A DNA stretch of 62,966 nt from Spirochaetales bacterium Spiro_09 (GCA_001604385.1 LVBK01000012.1:1-62966), one strand, 5' to 3'. Numbered from the stretch's first letter, positions 1 to 9,754 are shown. Numbers and translations: made by a program. Notes: generated from the sequence alone by a model not told the origin.

Positions 1-9
1 AGATCACCA

Positions 10-36
10 AAGCCCCGGGGACGGGGCTTTTTTTTT
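10..36 (+). terminator. Rho-independent terminator of an upstream gene
   Basis: An 8-bp perfect stem (AAGCCCCG and CGGGGCTT) with a GGGA loop is followed directly by a run of T. The gene it ends lies outside the window. Confidence 0.85.
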
Positions 37-111
37 ATGGGACGAAGGGAAGGCTGTCAGGGCCGGATACGGCAAGGTTCGGTCGGGAGGCGGCCCGCGC
101 GACCTTCAGTT

Positions 112-140
112 TTTTCATATTAAAAAAAATGTGTTATACT
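112..140 (+). promoter_or_regulatory. Sigma-70-type promoter predicting a leaderless mRNA
   Basis: TTTTCA (112-117), a 17-bp spacer and TATACT (135-140). The ATG begins 7 nt after the -10 box, so transcription should start at or next to it. No Shine-Dalgarno is visible. The -35 box is a weak match. Confidence 0.5.
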
Positions 141-147
141 CGGTTGC

Positions 148-1563
148 ATGAAGAAGTTACTAATCATTTTGTGCGCCACGCTCGTGCTTGCGGGCTGCGC
201 CAGTTTTTCGATCAGGAATGAGTCCCGCGCCGACGCGCGCGAGGGACGGGAATACCGCCTCGAGGCCCACGCCTTTGACAAAAAGGCACAGGATATAACG
301 GTAACCTTTGTGTACCGCATCAACGGCGGACGCTGGTTTGACCGGCGGGGCGTGTTTAATGGAAGAAACTACGAAGCGCTGATCCCGGCGGGCGAACTGC
401 CCAAGGGAAACCTTGAATACTATGCCTGGTTCACGAACGCAAAGGGAGAGCGGGTTACCAGCCGCCCGGTTATCATCGCCATCCTGACCTTCGAGGAAGC
501 GCGCCAAAAAGCGGTGGTTACCTACCGCTCGTCGCTGTCGAACGAAACGGCTCAAAGCGAAATCTACTTTAACACGCCGGCAGAATACCTCTTGCGGGTC
601 AAAGGAACGCGACCCGCCTCCGTTACCGCGAAAACCGGCACGACACGGACATCCGACACACTGCCGGAAGCGGTCGCAGGAGGAACACTCTACCGGACAA
701 CGATCGCCACGCCGCATACGGACACCCGCTACAGCCTGCAATGGACAGTCACCTGGGAAGACAGCGAATTCGGCACCGTTACCCTGGACTGGCCGGAAGT
801 GCCGGTCAGCCTGTCCGTCGTGGACCGCGAGGCTGCCCGCGCGCGCGTTCGCGCGGATTACCGGGAAAGCGTCACGGTAAAAACCCCGGTCAGCGGCAGC
901 TGGCTTGAGCCGCCGGTTATCGGGGTAAAAGTTACATACACAGCCATCCTGTCCCATTTTTCGCAAAAAAGGAAAGAAGTCCGCATCCAGCTCCGACAGG
1001 GGGACTTTGCCAAAACAATAGTGGCGAACGAAGCAAAAAACGGAGAATACACCGCCGTAATTCCCGCGGACGACATGGAAAAGGGCGTGAACGGCTTTAC
1101 CGTAACGCTGCTTGACCGCTTTGACGAATTTGGCGGACTTGAAAACACCTGGCCCTCGTCCGGAATGTACTCCATAGCATACACGAACCGGGACACCCTG
1201 AAAAAAGAAGCGGTGGCAAAACTGGCCGGATCATGGAAGCACACTGCCCCGACTACGGTTGTTTCGGGTGAGGAACTGTCCATTCTCCTGGACAAAAACA
1301 CCTCCCACACGGTGCTTGCCGCCCGCATGGAATTCCGGAGCGCCAAACAGTCGGCCCCGGTAACCGTCAGCGGTCGGGACACGGGAACGGCCTGGTTATT
1401 TACCCTGCCGCCGTCGGTGACCGCCGCCGACTGGATTCAGTACCGCTTTGTGCTTGATGTGTCACTTGACCGGCTGGGAAGCGCGGATCTTGTCGTCAGG
1501 GACGGAACGCCGGGTTCGGAAAACGACTTTATCGTTACCCCGAAACCCAAGGCCACGGAATAG
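148..1563 (+). CDS. Putative lipoprotein of unknown function
   Basis: A 471-residue protein starting with a lysine-led hydrophobic signal and the lipobox LAGC (Cys near residue 17), so it is probably lipidated. The rest has alternating short beta-type stretches with repeated aromatic-framed segments, suggesting several Ig- or Fn3-like domains, but I do not recognise a family. The ATG is preceded by TATACT and 7 nt with no ribosome binding site, so I keep this start as a likely leaderless one. It stands alone, with the vapB remnant locus downstream on the same strand. Confidence 0.8.
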   Translation: MKKLLIILCATLVLAGCASFSIRNESRADAREGREYRLEAHAFDKKAQDITVTFVYRINGGRWFDRRGVFNGRNYEALIPAGELPKGNLEYYAWFTNAKGERVTSRPVIIAILTFEEARQKAVVTYRSSLSNETAQSEIYFNTPAEYLLRVKGTRPASVTAKTGTTRTSDTLPEAVAGGTLYRTTIATPHTDTRYSLQWTVTWEDSEFGTVTLDWPEVPVSLSVVDREAARARVRADYRESVTVKTPVSGSWLEPPVIGVKVTYTAILSHFSQKRKEVRIQLRQGDFAKTIVANEAKNGEYTAVIPADDMEKGVNGFTVTLLDRFDEFGGLENTWPSSGMYSIAYTNRDTLKKEAVAKLAGSWKHTAPTTVVSGEELSILLDKNTSHTVLAARMEFRSAKQSAPVTVSGRDTGTAWLFTLPPSVTAADWIQYRFVLDVSLDRLGSADLVVRDGTPGSENDFIVTPKPKATE

Positions 1564-1585
1564 AGTATTTGCTTTCTCAATAGAG

Positions 1586-1617
1586 TGTGTGTATACCTTT
1601 TATAAAGTATACACACA
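1586..1617 (+). promoter_or_regulatory. Inverted-repeat operator in front of vapB
   Basis: Perfect 11-bp arms, TGTGTGTATAC (1586-1596) and GTATACACACA (1607-1617), are separated by 10 bp that include TATAAA. The position, just upstream of an antitoxin gene, fits autoregulation by a VapB-type protein. The assignment is by position only. Confidence 0.65.
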
Positions 1618-1627
1618 AGAGGCAAAC

Positions 1628-1822
1628 ATGAGAACCAATATAGTAATTGACGACGGTCTTATGAAAGATGCCCTCGAAGTCTCGGATTACAAGACCAAGA
1701 AGGAAACAGTCGAAGAAGCTCTGAAACTATTAATAACCATGAAGACCCAGGCAAGTATCAGGAAATACAGGGGAAAGCTTCAATGGGAAGGTGATTTGGA
1801 TAAACTGAGAACCGATACATGA
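1628..1822 (+). CDS. vapB: VapB-type antitoxin
   Basis: A 64-residue protein opening MRTNIVIDDGLMKDALE and continuing with a KTKKETVEEALKLLI helix, the usual pattern of VapB antitoxins that pair with PIN-domain toxins. The start has AGAGG at good spacing. Its stop overlaps the ATG of the toxin gene in an ATGA junction, as in intact vapBC pairs. The toxin is broken, so this is an orphan antitoxin. It may still bind the inverted repeat upstream. Confidence 0.8.
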   Translation: MRTNIVIDDGLMKDALEVSDYKTKKETVEEALKLLITMKTQASIRKYRGKLQWEGDLDKLRTDT

Positions 1823-1932
1823 TAGTTGCCGATACATCGGTTTGGATAGACTATGTCCGGGGTCTTGATACCCCTCATACGAACACTCTTGATAATGAAC
1901 TTCTCTATAACAGGGTAATAACGGCACCTTGA
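1819..1932 (+). pseudogene. vapC: Truncated VapC (PIN-domain) toxin remnant
   Basis: The frame encodes MIVADTSVWIDYVRG and runs to NRVIT, matching the N-terminus of PIN-domain ribonucleases including the first acidic catalytic Asp. It hits TGA after 37 codons, whereas VapC proteins are usually about 130 residues. The sequence that follows belongs to an unrelated acetyltransferase, so the gene was cut by a rearrangement rather than by a simple point mutation. Confidence 0.8.
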
Positions 1933-2353
1933 GGGCGACCAGTACATAGAATTTCTTGCGCGCACCGACCTGGGTTCGCAGTATCCCCTGGAGCGATTCC
2001 GGGAGCGCATTGGCAAACTGGTAAAGAACACGCAAATCTCTTTGATAGCGGAAAACGAGGCGGGAACGATTGTAGGGGTCTGCTTTGGCTTGACCGATTT
2101 TGCCTACTGGCTCATGGTCACCGATCTTGGCATCGACCGGGAATACGAGCGGTTGGGACTGGGACGGGAACTTGTCCGCCTGGCCCGGGAACTGTCGGGC
2201 GGAACAAAGGACATCATCATGTTCATCAACGCGAACGAGGACGCCATTCCGTTCTACGAAAAAATCGGGATGGAAAGGGCGGACAGCATGATGGAACTGT
2301 CGGACGACGTGGAATGGACCGATTTCACGGTCCAAAAGGGTGTCCGGTACTGA
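1922..2353 (+). pseudogene. GNAT acetyltransferase missing its N-terminus
   Basis: An open frame from 1922 encodes a GNAT-like protein: QYIEFLARTDLGSQYP, then LIAENEAGTIVGVCFGL, the acetyl-CoA loop region REYERLGLGRELV, and PFYEKIGM near the end. The frame has no ATG before the conserved core, and a TAA at 1919-1921 closes it upstream, next to the vapC remnant. Only a TTG at 2042 could serve as an internal start, and it would remove conserved sequence. I read it as an N-terminally truncated gene joined to vapC by a deletion. Residual translation cannot be excluded. Confidence 0.7.
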
Positions 2354-2386
2354 TCCATCAGCTGTCCCGCGTAATCCGCGGCAATC

Positions 2387-3118
2387 TTACAAAATATGCT
2401 CTAAAAACAGACGAGCCCGGTTTGTCTTTGGATTATCGAAGAACTCGTCAGGAGTGGATGTTTCAATAATCTCTCCCTGATCCATAAAGACCACGCGGTT
2501 CGCGGCGGCGCGGGCAAAACCCATTTCATGAGACACCACCAGCATGGTCATACCCTCTTTCGCGAGCGCGGTCATAACGTCAAGCACTTCCTTGATCATC
2601 TCGGGGTCCAGGGCGCTCGTCGGCTCATCAAAAAGCATTACCTTGGGGTCCATGGCAAGAGCCCGTGCGATGGCAACGCGCTGCTGCTGGCCGCCTGAAA
2701 GCTGGTCAGGATAGGCGTCGGCCTTTTCAAGAAGCCCGACCTTGTCCAGCAGGGCATGCGCCTTTTTAACCGCTTCGGCTCGCGGCAGCTTCTTAACCGT
2801 CATGGGTGAAAGGATTATGTTCCCGACACAGGAAAGGTGCGGAAACAGATTGAAACTTTGAAAGACCATGCCGGCTTCTTCCCGAACCAGGCGTATGTCT
2901 GTCTTGGGATCGGTGACGCTTGCGCCGTCAACCAGGATGGTACCGCCGTCCAGGTGCTCGAGCCGGTTGATGCTGCGTAGGAGGGTGCTTTTGCCCGAAC
3001 CGGACGGACCGATTACCAGAATGACCTCGCCGCGGTGCACGTCAAGAGAGACGCCTTTGAGCGCCTCGAAGGTGCCAAACTGCTTTCGCGCGTTCTGGAT
3101 ACTAATTATGGGAGCCAT
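2387..3118 (-). CDS. Polar amino-acid ABC transporter, ATP-binding protein
   Basis: A 243-residue cytoplasmic ATPase of the GlnQ/HisP family. It has Walker [10 protein letters not shown], the signature LSGGQQQR, Walker B VMLFDEP and the switch His in VVSHEM. Length and order are normal. Its start overlaps the permease gene by 17 nt, so it is the third gene of a binding protein-permease-ATPase operon. The substrate is a polar amino acid, but sequence reading alone does not say which. Confidence 0.95.
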   Translation of the reverse strand: MAPIISIQNARKQFGTFEALKGVSLDVHRGEVILVIGPSGSGKSTLLRSINRLEHLDGGTILVDGASVTDPKTDIRLVREEAGMVFQSFNLFPHLSCVGNIILSPMTVKKLPRAEAVKKAHALLDKVGLLEKADAYPDQLSGGQQQRVAIARALAMDPKVMLFDEPTSALDPEMIKEVLDVMTALAKEGMTMLVVSHEMGFARAAANRVVFMDQGEIIETSTPDEFFDNPKTNRARLFLEHIL

Positions 3119-3938
3119 GATGCCTCAACTTTTCTTCCATGAGCGCGACAAGGCGGGAAAGGAAGAGCGTCATTACCAAATACACGAGGGCGATGACGGT
3201 ATAGCTTTCAAAATACATAAACGAGGTTGATGCAAACTCCCGGCCGCGGCGGAGCAGATCGGAGACCGCAATGATGGACACGAGAGACGAGTCCTTGAGG
3301 AGAGCGATAAACTCGTTCCCGATGGGCGGTAAAATGACTTTTACCGTTTGCGGAAGAATGACCTTCCGCATGGCTTGAGCGCGGCTTAAACCCAGCGCGA
3401 GGGCGGCTTCCATCTGTCCCTTGGGGATGGACTGAATACCCGCGCGGAAGATCTCGGCCATATACGCGCCATAACAGATGGTCATGGCGATAATCGCAGA
3501 GGACGGTCCGTCCAGCTTGATGACCGAGCCAAGGGGCGTCAGGTTGATGAGCTGGGGCAACGCAAAATAAATATAGAAGAGTTGTACCAAGAGCGGAATG
3601 CCGCGGATAACTTCGACATAGACCGTCGCGATCAGGTTAACCGCCTTGTTGCGGGATATTCGTCCAAGTCCCGCGATAAGACCGACGACGAGCGCGCCCA
3701 AAATTGCGGACACGGTGACAGAAAAAGTCGCAATAATCCCGTCGGGAATAAAGTTCAGTATTCGAAGGTACGGGTCGGGTTTTAGTAGAGGAAGAGTAAC
3801 CAGAATGATCAGGGCGCCAAAGAAGGAGATATTCCAGGCCGAGAGGACACCCCGATCCCCCTTTTGGGGAATGAGGGTGCCGTCCGTCACCGTGATCACC
3901 GGCTGACCGTTACGCTCAGCTTTGGGTGATCGGGCCAT
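3102..3938 (-). CDS. Polar amino-acid ABC transporter, permease
   Basis: A 278-residue inner-membrane protein of the HisM/GlnP family. About five to six hydrophobic segments are visible. The EAA loop reads [21 protein letters not shown], with the usual conserved Gly, and contacts the ATPase. The N-terminal 30 residues are a polar cytoplasmic extension. It lies 1 nt from the binding-protein gene upstream and overlaps the ATPase gene downstream, consistent with translational coupling. Confidence 0.93.
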   Translation of the reverse strand: MARSPKAERNGQPVITVTDGTLIPQKGDRGVLSAWNISFFGALIILVTLPLLKPDPYLRILNFIPDGIIATFSVTVSAILGALVVGLIAGLGRISRNKAVNLIATVYVEVIRGIPLLVQLFYIYFALPQLINLTPLGSVIKLDGPSSAIIAMTICYGAYMAEIFRAGIQSIPKGQMEAALALGLSRAQAMRKVILPQTVKVILPPIGNEFIALLKDSSLVSIIAVSDLLRRGREFASTSFMYFESYTVIALVYLVMTLFLSRLVALMEEKLRHHGSHN

Positions 3939-3939
3939 G

Positions 3940-4713
3940 TCAGTACAGCCACTTGTTCGCTATTTCGTCCAGCTTGCCGGATGCCTTGATCCTGGCCAGG
4001 CCGTCGTTCAGTATCTTCAGCGTTTCGGCATCGCCTTTCTTGACCGCAAGACCGAGCCATTCATCGGTAAAGGGCTTGCCGACAATTTTCAGCTTGTCCT
4101 TGAACTTCGGGTTCTGCAGGGCAAAGTCCGCGGCGATGGGACTGTCGGCGACTACGCCGTCAATGCGGCCGAGCGCGAGATCCTCGAAGGCGAGCCCTAC
4201 CTCGTCGTACGAGGCAAGCGTAACTCCCGGAACCTTGGCAATCTCGATGGCGCCGGTGGTACCAATCTGGGCTCCGACCCGTTTGCCCTTGAGGTCGGCA
4301 AGTACGGTCACACCGCTCGAAGAGAGGGGAACCACCAGAACCTGTCCAGCGTTGGTATAGGGTTCGGTAAAATCCATGACCTTTTTGCGTTCCTCTGTAA
4401 TGGTTACCGACGAGGATATCGCGTCATAGGAACCGGACGCCAGGCCGGCAAAAATACCGTCCCAGGCGGTGTTGCGTATTTCAATCTCGACACCGGTAGC
4501 CTCCGAGATGGCTTTCAGCATATCAGGGCCAAAACCGACTATTTCTTTTGATTCGTTAACAAACTCCATCGGAGGCCAGGTAGCATCCGATGCAACGACA
4601 AGTTTCTTCTTTGCGGCTGCCGGGACAGCTTCTTTACTGCCCCCAGCCCAAACCTGGACGGTGAACACGCACAGGAATACCAACAAACCTGCCATTGTTT
4701 TTCGCATTGTCAT
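3940..4713 (-). CDS. Polar amino-acid ABC transporter, periplasmic binding protein
   Basis: A 257-residue member of solute-binding family 3. The signal peptide ends in VQVWA and the mature protein begins GGSKEA, as is common in treponemes. The family pattern follows: LVVASDATWPPMEF, GFGPDMLKAISE, and DAISSSVTITEER. I chose the ATG at 4713 because GGAGGAATCT stands directly before it. A longer frame upstream would add a polar stretch ahead of the signal peptide. First gene of the transporter operon. Confidence 0.93.
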   Translation of the reverse strand: MTMRKTMAGLLVFLCVFTVQVWAGGSKEAVPAAAKKKLVVASDATWPPMEFVNESKEIVGFGPDMLKAISEATGVEIEIRNTAWDGIFAGLASGSYDAISSSVTITEERKKVMDFTEPYTNAGQVLVVPLSSSGVTVLADLKGKRVGAQIGTTGAIEIAKVPGVTLASYDEVGLAFEDLALGRIDGVVADSPIAADFALQNPKFKDKLKIVGKPFTDEWLGLAVKKGDAETLKILNDGLARIKASGKLDEIANKWLY

Positions 4714-4826
4714 AGATTCCTCCAAAAAGATGCCCGTCACGAAAAAGAATTCCGCGCGGAACTGGTGTACGCCGACAGGAGCCCGTGTGAGCCGACTGCG
4801 GTGCACTGATGTAAAAAACTAAAAAC

Positions 4827-4855
4827 AGTGTACATATTTATGCATCAACTGTCAA
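4827..4855 (-). promoter_or_regulatory. Promoter of the amino-acid transporter operon
   Basis: TTGACA (4850-4855), a 17-bp spacer and TACACT (4827-4832), read on the minus strand. This gives a leader of about 105 nt before the binding-protein ATG. Confidence 0.75.
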
Positions 4856-4875
4856 CGAAATTATATATTTATGCA
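4834..4875. repeat. Direct repeat flanking the transporter promoter
   Basis: ATATTTATGCA occurs at 4834-4844 and again at 4865-4875, 31 bp apart (about three helical turns), one copy in the spacer of the promoter and one just upstream of its -35. This looks like a paired operator. The half-sites faintly resemble ARG boxes, but that identification is weak. Confidence 0.45.
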
Positions 4876-4909
4876 GAAAGGCCCCACGTATCGCCGGAGC
4901 TCTTTATAA

Positions 4910-6754
4910 TCAAATAGTGAAGTAGTTTACTTCCCTGTCCAGTTCCGAACTGACTTCTCCCACGGTTTCCGCATGGGCCGAAACCTGTCTGACCGTTTCA
5001 CCGATCTGGTGAATACCGGTGTTTATTTCACCGATATTCGCGTACACCTCGGCCGTAATGCGCTCCAGATCCGAGGCGGCGCTCATGATGGCCCGCGAAC
5101 TTTGATCCATTGCAGTCGACCCGTCATCTATCTGGGATGACACCCGGTCAAGGCGCTCCATTGCCCGGGACACCGAGGTACTGAGCGCGAGGGTTTGGGA
5201 AATGCGCTCGTCAATCGAGGTGATGGCGTCTGTCATCGCCGAAATGCGCCGGAGCATTTCTTCAAAGTTTTTATTGGTGGTTCCCGCCAATTCCTTGGTT
5301 TGCTCGATCTCGGACACGATCAGGGCAATGCTCCGGCCGATTTCCTTCGACCGGGCCGAGGACGCCTCGGCAAGGGAGCGGATTTCGTCCGCAACAACCG
5401 CAAACCCGCGCCCGTATTCGCCGGCGTGGGCAGCCTCTATGGCGGCGTTCATGGCCAGGAGGTTTGTCCGTGCGGCGATCCCTGCCATGACACCGGTTAT
5501 CTCGCGTATAGTACCCGCATTTTCATTTATGGAAGTAACGCTCGCATAGGTCTTTCCGAACTCGTTTTTGCTCTGGTCGACGGTATGCGCCAGTTCGCCC
5601 GAAATGCGGGTTCCGTCATTTGCCACCGATACAATCTCGTTGAGCGAGGACATAACCGCATCGATCGCACTTGACGCCGACGACACCGTTTCCTTGTGCG
5701 TCTTGATGTCATTATGCAGCGAGCCGATCTGTGTTGAAATTCCCGTTATTTCCTTGACCGTCACGTCAACCTGCGAATTGAGGTTACCTATCTGCCGGGT
5801 AATGGAGTCGGAATTGCTTTCAATTTCGGTAATCGACGATGAAGCGTCCTGGGCGGATTCCTGCAACAGGTTCTTGACCTGGATATTGCGGCGCGAGGCG
5901 GCGAGAATCGAGGCAAGGGCGTTTTTCATGGAAGAGAGAAACTGGTTCAAGGTGCTGGCAAGAAAGCCGATTTCGTCCGTGCGTTTTATCTCGATAACGC
6001 CGGTCAAATCGCCCGAGCCGAGGGGTTCAATGCTTGCAGAGAGCTTTTCGATGGAAGAAGATATTTTGTTCGCGAAAACAAGCATGATGGCGAACGCCAT
6101 CACGCCGATAACGATCAAAAGGGCTATTACCGTCCGGAACGCCGACTCGCGCCGGGCGGCTATGGCTTCCTCGATAATCTCGAATTGCTTGCGGATGGTG
6201 CCTTCCTGAATCTCAAGGACACCGTCAAGACTGATCAGAGAACTTTGATACTTGTTTACCGCGTACACCAGGGGAATGGTCTCGGCTCCGCCGCCATTCG
6301 AAATGGCGAAATTGTTGATTCCCAAAATGGAGGTAGTTTCGCGCGAGGTTTTCATGATCTCGGCAATCTGCTCGTCCAGGGCTTTCTGGTCTTCGAGGAG
6401 GGTGTTCAGCCGGGTAGTAACCAGGGAATTCACCCGGGACAGTATGGTCAATGACTCCTGCACACCCTCGCTGATTGCCGGTAAATGTACCAGGGTTGGA
6501 ACCACGGTGAACGCCTCGTCGAAGGCCTCATGAGCGTTTAAAATCGCCGAGTCGGTATCCTTGAAGGAAAGAACATTCGCCCGGTTAACCTCGATTCGCA
6601 AACGCGCAATCGACACGGAAAGATCGTTAAGCCGCGCGAACTCATCTTCTATAAGAGAGGCGCCGCGTATCATACCCAGATACACAATCACGCAGAGAAC
6701 CAGAAGAAGCCCTATCCCGAATACCAGAGAGAGCAATTTTTGCCGTATTTTCAT
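4910..6754 (-). CDS. Methyl-accepting chemotaxis protein
   Basis: A 614-residue transmembrane chemoreceptor. One N-terminal membrane segment (about residues 6-28) is followed by a helical periplasmic domain with no Cache-like signs, a second membrane segment near 206-228, a HAMP domain, and a long signalling coiled coil. The hairpin tip that binds CheA/CheW contains [20 protein letters not shown] and [14 protein letters not shown]. The ligand is unknown. It is transcribed alone, with a promoter at 6799-6828. Confidence 0.95.
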   Translation of the reverse strand: MKIRQKLLSLVFGIGLLLVLCVIVYLGMIRGASLIEDEFARLNDLSVSIARLRIEVNRANVLSFKDTDSAILNAHEAFDEAFTVVPTLVHLPAISEGVQESLTILSRVNSLVTTRLNTLLEDQKALDEQIAEIMKTSRETTSILGINNFAISNGGGAETIPLVYAVNKYQSSLISLDGVLEIQEGTIRKQFEIIEEAIAARRESAFRTVIALLIVIGVMAFAIMLVFANKISSSIEKLSASIEPLGSGDLTGVIEIKRTDEIGFLASTLNQFLSSMKNALASILAASRRNIQVKNLLQESAQDASSSITEIESNSDSITRQIGNLNSQVDVTVKEITGISTQIGSLHNDIKTHKETVSSASSAIDAVMSSLNEIVSVANDGTRISGELAHTVDQSKNEFGKTYASVTSINENAGTIREITGVMAGIAARTNLLAMNAAIEAAHAGEYGRGFAVVADEIRSLAEASSARSKEIGRSIALIVSEIEQTKELAGTTNKNFEEMLRRISAMTDAITSIDERISQTLALSTSVSRAMERLDRVSSQIDDGSTAMDQSSRAIMSAASDLERITAEVYANIGEINTGIHQIGETVRQVSAHAETVGEVSSELDREVNYFTI

Positions 6755-6798
6755 ACAACCGCCTTGTCATCGTTATTGGTACTTTTGGATCTAGTATT

Positions 6799-6828
6799 AG
6801 TATACGGTTATTCCCCTGCCCTCTGCAA
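6799..6828 (-). promoter_or_regulatory. Promoter of the chemoreceptor gene
   Basis: TTGCAG (6823-6828), an 18-bp spacer and TATACT (6799-6804) on the minus strand, about 45 nt before the ATG. Confidence 0.55.
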
Positions 6829-6878
6829 GTAAAATGACTGTGTTCGACCGCGACAAATCTCCAAAAAGTCAAATTTTC

Positions 6879-7823
6879 TCAGCGAATAGACCGGGCAAGT
6901 TCATCGCCCATCAACTCGATATTGGCAAGCCAGCCAGGACTGAGCGGATTAAGCGCGATAACCCGGGCGCCAACCGCGTCAGCGACCGTTTTTGCCGCAC
7001 TTGAGGGAAACTGTTCCTGCACGAAAATTGCCGTAGCGCCTTCTGACCGGGCCTTTTCTATCATCGCGGCAAGAGACTTCGCAGTCGGCTCCTTTCCGCC
7101 GGTTTCCACCGCAATCTGAATAATGCCGAATTCGTCAAGAAAATAGCCGAACGAGGGATGATAGACAAACACCTTCTTGCCGGACAGCGGCGACAACTTT
7201 TCATGAAGGGACTCAAACACGGTATGTATGCGGGTACTCAGCGCCTCTGCATTCGCACGATAGGTTTCAGCCCCCTCAGGATCGACAGAGATCAAAAGAT
7301 CCCGGACATGAGCTGCCAGAAGCAGGGCATTTTCGCGCCCAAGCCAGGTATGGCGGTCAATATTCCCGTGATGCTCGTCCTCTCCATCATGCTCGTCCTC
7401 TCCATCATGATCATCCCCATCGTCATGAGTATCATAGGCATCATCATGTTCATGCTCTTCAAGTTCCCTGAACGCGACACCGCTTGTTCCGTCGATAATC
7501 CGTACATCGGAAAATTGCGCGCGGACCTTCGGCTCAAAGACGATCTCGAAATCCGTTCCCGACAAAATCCAGGCGGCCGACTTGCCGAGCGCGGCCATTT
7601 GACGCGGAGTTGGCTCATACGAATGGGGGCTCTGGCCGGGGCCGACAAGCACCTGCACGTCAAACCTGTCTCCGGCAATTTCCCGGACAAAATATTCCTG
7701 GGGCAGAATGCTCACCGTGATGAGGGGCTTTTCCCCCGTTTGACGGGTGCATGACCAAAACGCAAGCGGTAGCGCAAGAGCAACTACCAGCCAACCACTG
7801 ACTAATTTCCTGTATATATTCAT
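6879..7823 (-). CDS. znuA: Zinc/metal ABC transporter substrate-binding protein, ZnuA type
   Basis: A 314-residue cluster A-I metal-binding lipoprotein. The signal ends in AFWSC, a loose lipobox. Metal-ligand regions are visible as SPHSYEPTP, DRHTWLG and YHPSFGYF. Between them lies a His/Asp/Glu-rich loop containing a tandem HDGEDE repeat, typical of zinc-specific members. GGAGGAATCG precedes the chosen ATG at 7823; a longer frame upstream would start inside the promoter. No permease or ATPase gene is adjacent, so its membrane partners must be elsewhere. Confidence 0.88.
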   Translation of the reverse strand: MNIYRKLVSGWLVVALALPLAFWSCTRQTGEKPLITVSILPQEYFVREIAGDRFDVQVLVGPGQSPHSYEPTPRQMAALGKSAAWILSGTDFEIVFEPKVRAQFSDVRIIDGTSGVAFRELEEHEHDDAYDTHDDGDDHDGEDEHDGEDEHHGNIDRHTWLGRENALLLAAHVRDLLISVDPEGAETYRANAEALSTRIHTVFESLHEKLSPLSGKKVFVYHPSFGYFLDEFGIIQIAVETGGKEPTAKSLAAMIEKARSEGATAIFVQEQFPSSAAKTVADAVGARVIALNPLSPGWLANIELMGDELARSIR

Positions 7824-7852
7824 TCGATTCCTCCAATACGATTCTATCGAAG

Positions 7853-7891
7853 AATATATAAATTGAAGGAGAAAAATGCAAGTGACTTGCA
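7853..7891 (-). promoter_or_regulatory. znuA promoter with overlapping palindromic operator
   Basis: On the minus strand TTGCAT (7876-7881), a 17-bp spacer and TATATT (7853-7858) form a promoter. A perfect palindrome, TGCAAGT-G-ACTTGCA (7877-7891), covers the -35 box, where a repressor would block RNA polymerase. A metal-dependent repressor of the Fur/Zur type is a reasonable guess from the gene controlled. Confidence 0.65.
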
Positions 7892-7934
7892 AAAATATCG
7901 CAAGCCGGTCGTTCCAATGCTTTTGAGGGCGTTC

Positions 7935-9686
7935 CTACGGCACAACCTCCTCAAGACCGATATCAGTCAGTGTAACTGTCACTGCGGACATGGCTCCCAT
8001 CATAAACGAGAGGAATATATCATCAGAGGCAGAAAACTTGAAATTCCTGATTAAAATCGCACGGGGCCGTGGACCTATCCGCTCCTCACGGGCAAGGTAT
8101 ACGGTGTACGGAGCCTCCGTCTTTTGATAGAGAATTCGGATAACGCTTGGACGGTCTGCAGACAGGGTAGCCCGCAGCGTGTAGATCCGGTCAGCATACA
8201 CTCGCAGCGGATGAACAAACTGAATGTGCCAATCGGTACCGGTGGGGCGAAGAATCTGAACAGAAGCCGCTCGATTTGTCACAGTCAGACGTGCAGTTCC
8301 GCCTTCAAATTGCCTCAGATAAAAATTGTGGTCACCATCAAAGCCTCCCCCTCGCAGTTTCGCAAGTACAGGGGGAAAGGAAACGGACAGAGGATCTGAT
8401 CGGTTTCCATACACTCCAGTCATTCCAACAGCACGAGCAGTATAGGAAACAGAAAGCCCTGCTTTCGGAGCCGGATCAACCCATGTCCGGGCCGTTGTAA
8501 GACCCGCAAGGCTGCCATCGCGCTCTATTTCATATCTAAGAACAGCAGCCCCGCCCGACGGAGAGAGTGACAGTTGCATTATTCCGTCAGAGCCTGTCAC
8601 CGTTGCGAGTACGGGTTTCCCGGGTACACCGGAGCCGGCAGGCACTACACCCAGATCTGTACGCACCCGTTCCTCCGATGTACCGTGAAGAAAGACAGGA
8701 TACGCAATCAGTGCTGCATAGAGATTTCTGATTTCCGGATTTCTTTGAATCCGTGCGTCGCCCCAGTCCTTCCACTGGGGATAGCGGGACCAGTCCCAGT
8801 TGATATAGCACACAGCCTTGATGCCCGGATTCTCCGCCATAGTCCGGAACCATGGGTCAAACCACTTGTCCCAGCTCTGCCGTCCCTGAAGAACACCAAC
8901 TTTTTTTGGGGTAGACTCGCCAATCATCACCGGTTTGCCGTGTACATCGGCTTCCCTCAGGAATTCTTTCAAAGGAGGTGTACGGAATTCCTCTTTTTCG
9001 AAGATATCTATTCCCCACCAGTCAACCCACTCGTCTCCGGGATAATACTCCATCCAGCCAAAACGGGCATTATTCAGACTGGGAGGATTTTGCCAGGAAT
9101 GTATTGCAGCGCACCAGACAGTTGCAATTTCCGGTGAGACATCGCGAATCATCCTTGTAATTCTGATCCATGCCCCCTTATAGGTCTCTGGCTCATAGCC
9201 GTTCCAGGCCAAACCATTGAACTCGTAGCCAATCCGTATAAAGGCGGGTCGGCCCAAATCTTGTAAGCCCTTCATAAAGCGGACAAGATGGTCATCATAG
9301 AGGCCCGCAGATACCTGATGTTCGAATCGTTCCTCGGGTTTGCCATCGGTCGTCATTTGAAGACCGATCTGGGGAATTAAATAGATACCCTTCGCAGTGT
9401 AATCCATGATTTCCCGTGTAATGACCGCCAATAAGGCTTCCGGAGCATCCTTGACATTCCAGTAATGCATTGTCATAAGGGGCGGCGTACCGGGTAGTGC
9501 AGCCACATATTCGTCAAGCGCGTCACGGCTCTGCCCCGCGCCATGAAGTATGGAATTCTGGCTCTCGAGGCGTGCGCGGTAAAATTTTCGCGGTTGGAAT
9601 ACTACATCGGGCTCTTCTGAAAAAACGGCACCAATACAGGATACAAACAGTGCTAACAGGAAGGAAATACGGGTTATCCGGGTCAT
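7935..9686 (-). CDS. Secreted GH26-like glycoside hydrolase
   Basis: A 583-residue protein with a signal peptide (residues 1-23). Residues 30-320 resemble family 26 glycosidases (beta-mannanase type): RIGYEFNGLAWNGY holds the likely acid/base Glu155 and MIGEST the likely nucleophile Glu257. A Fn3-like region (about 350-430) and a beta-rich C-terminal domain that could bind carbohydrate follow. The start has AGGAGGAATCC. The substrate is not certain, since the match is by motif only. It is downstream of the ArsC-like gene, with 68 nt between them. Confidence 0.72.
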   Translation of the reverse strand: MTRITRISFLLALFVSCIGAVFSEEPDVVFQPRKFYRARLESQNSILHGAGQSRDALDEYVAALPGTPPLMTMHYWNVKDAPEALLAVITREIMDYTAKGIYLIPQIGLQMTTDGKPEERFEHQVSAGLYDDHLVRFMKGLQDLGRPAFIRIGYEFNGLAWNGYEPETYKGAWIRITRMIRDVSPEIATVWCAAIHSWQNPPSLNNARFGWMEYYPGDEWVDWWGIDIFEKEEFRTPPLKEFLREADVHGKPVMIGESTPKKVGVLQGRQSWDKWFDPWFRTMAENPGIKAVCYINWDWSRYPQWKDWGDARIQRNPEIRNLYAALIAYPVFLHGTSEERVRTDLGVVPAGSGVPGKPVLATVTGSDGIMQLSLSPSGGAAVLRYEIERDGSLAGLTTARTWVDPAPKAGLSVSYTARAVGMTGVYGNRSDPLSVSFPPVLAKLRGGGFDGDHNFYLRQFEGGTARLTVTNRAASVQILRPTGTDWHIQFVHPLRVYADRIYTLRATLSADRPSVIRILYQKTEAPYTVYLAREERIGPRPRAILIRNFKFSASDDIFLSFMMGAMSAVTVTLTDIGLEEVVP

Positions 9687-9754
9687 GGATTCCTCCTGCT
9701 CAACAGCTTAATTTGCAGCAGATGGGAATGCAAGGGTCATCCAAAATGCAAGTG

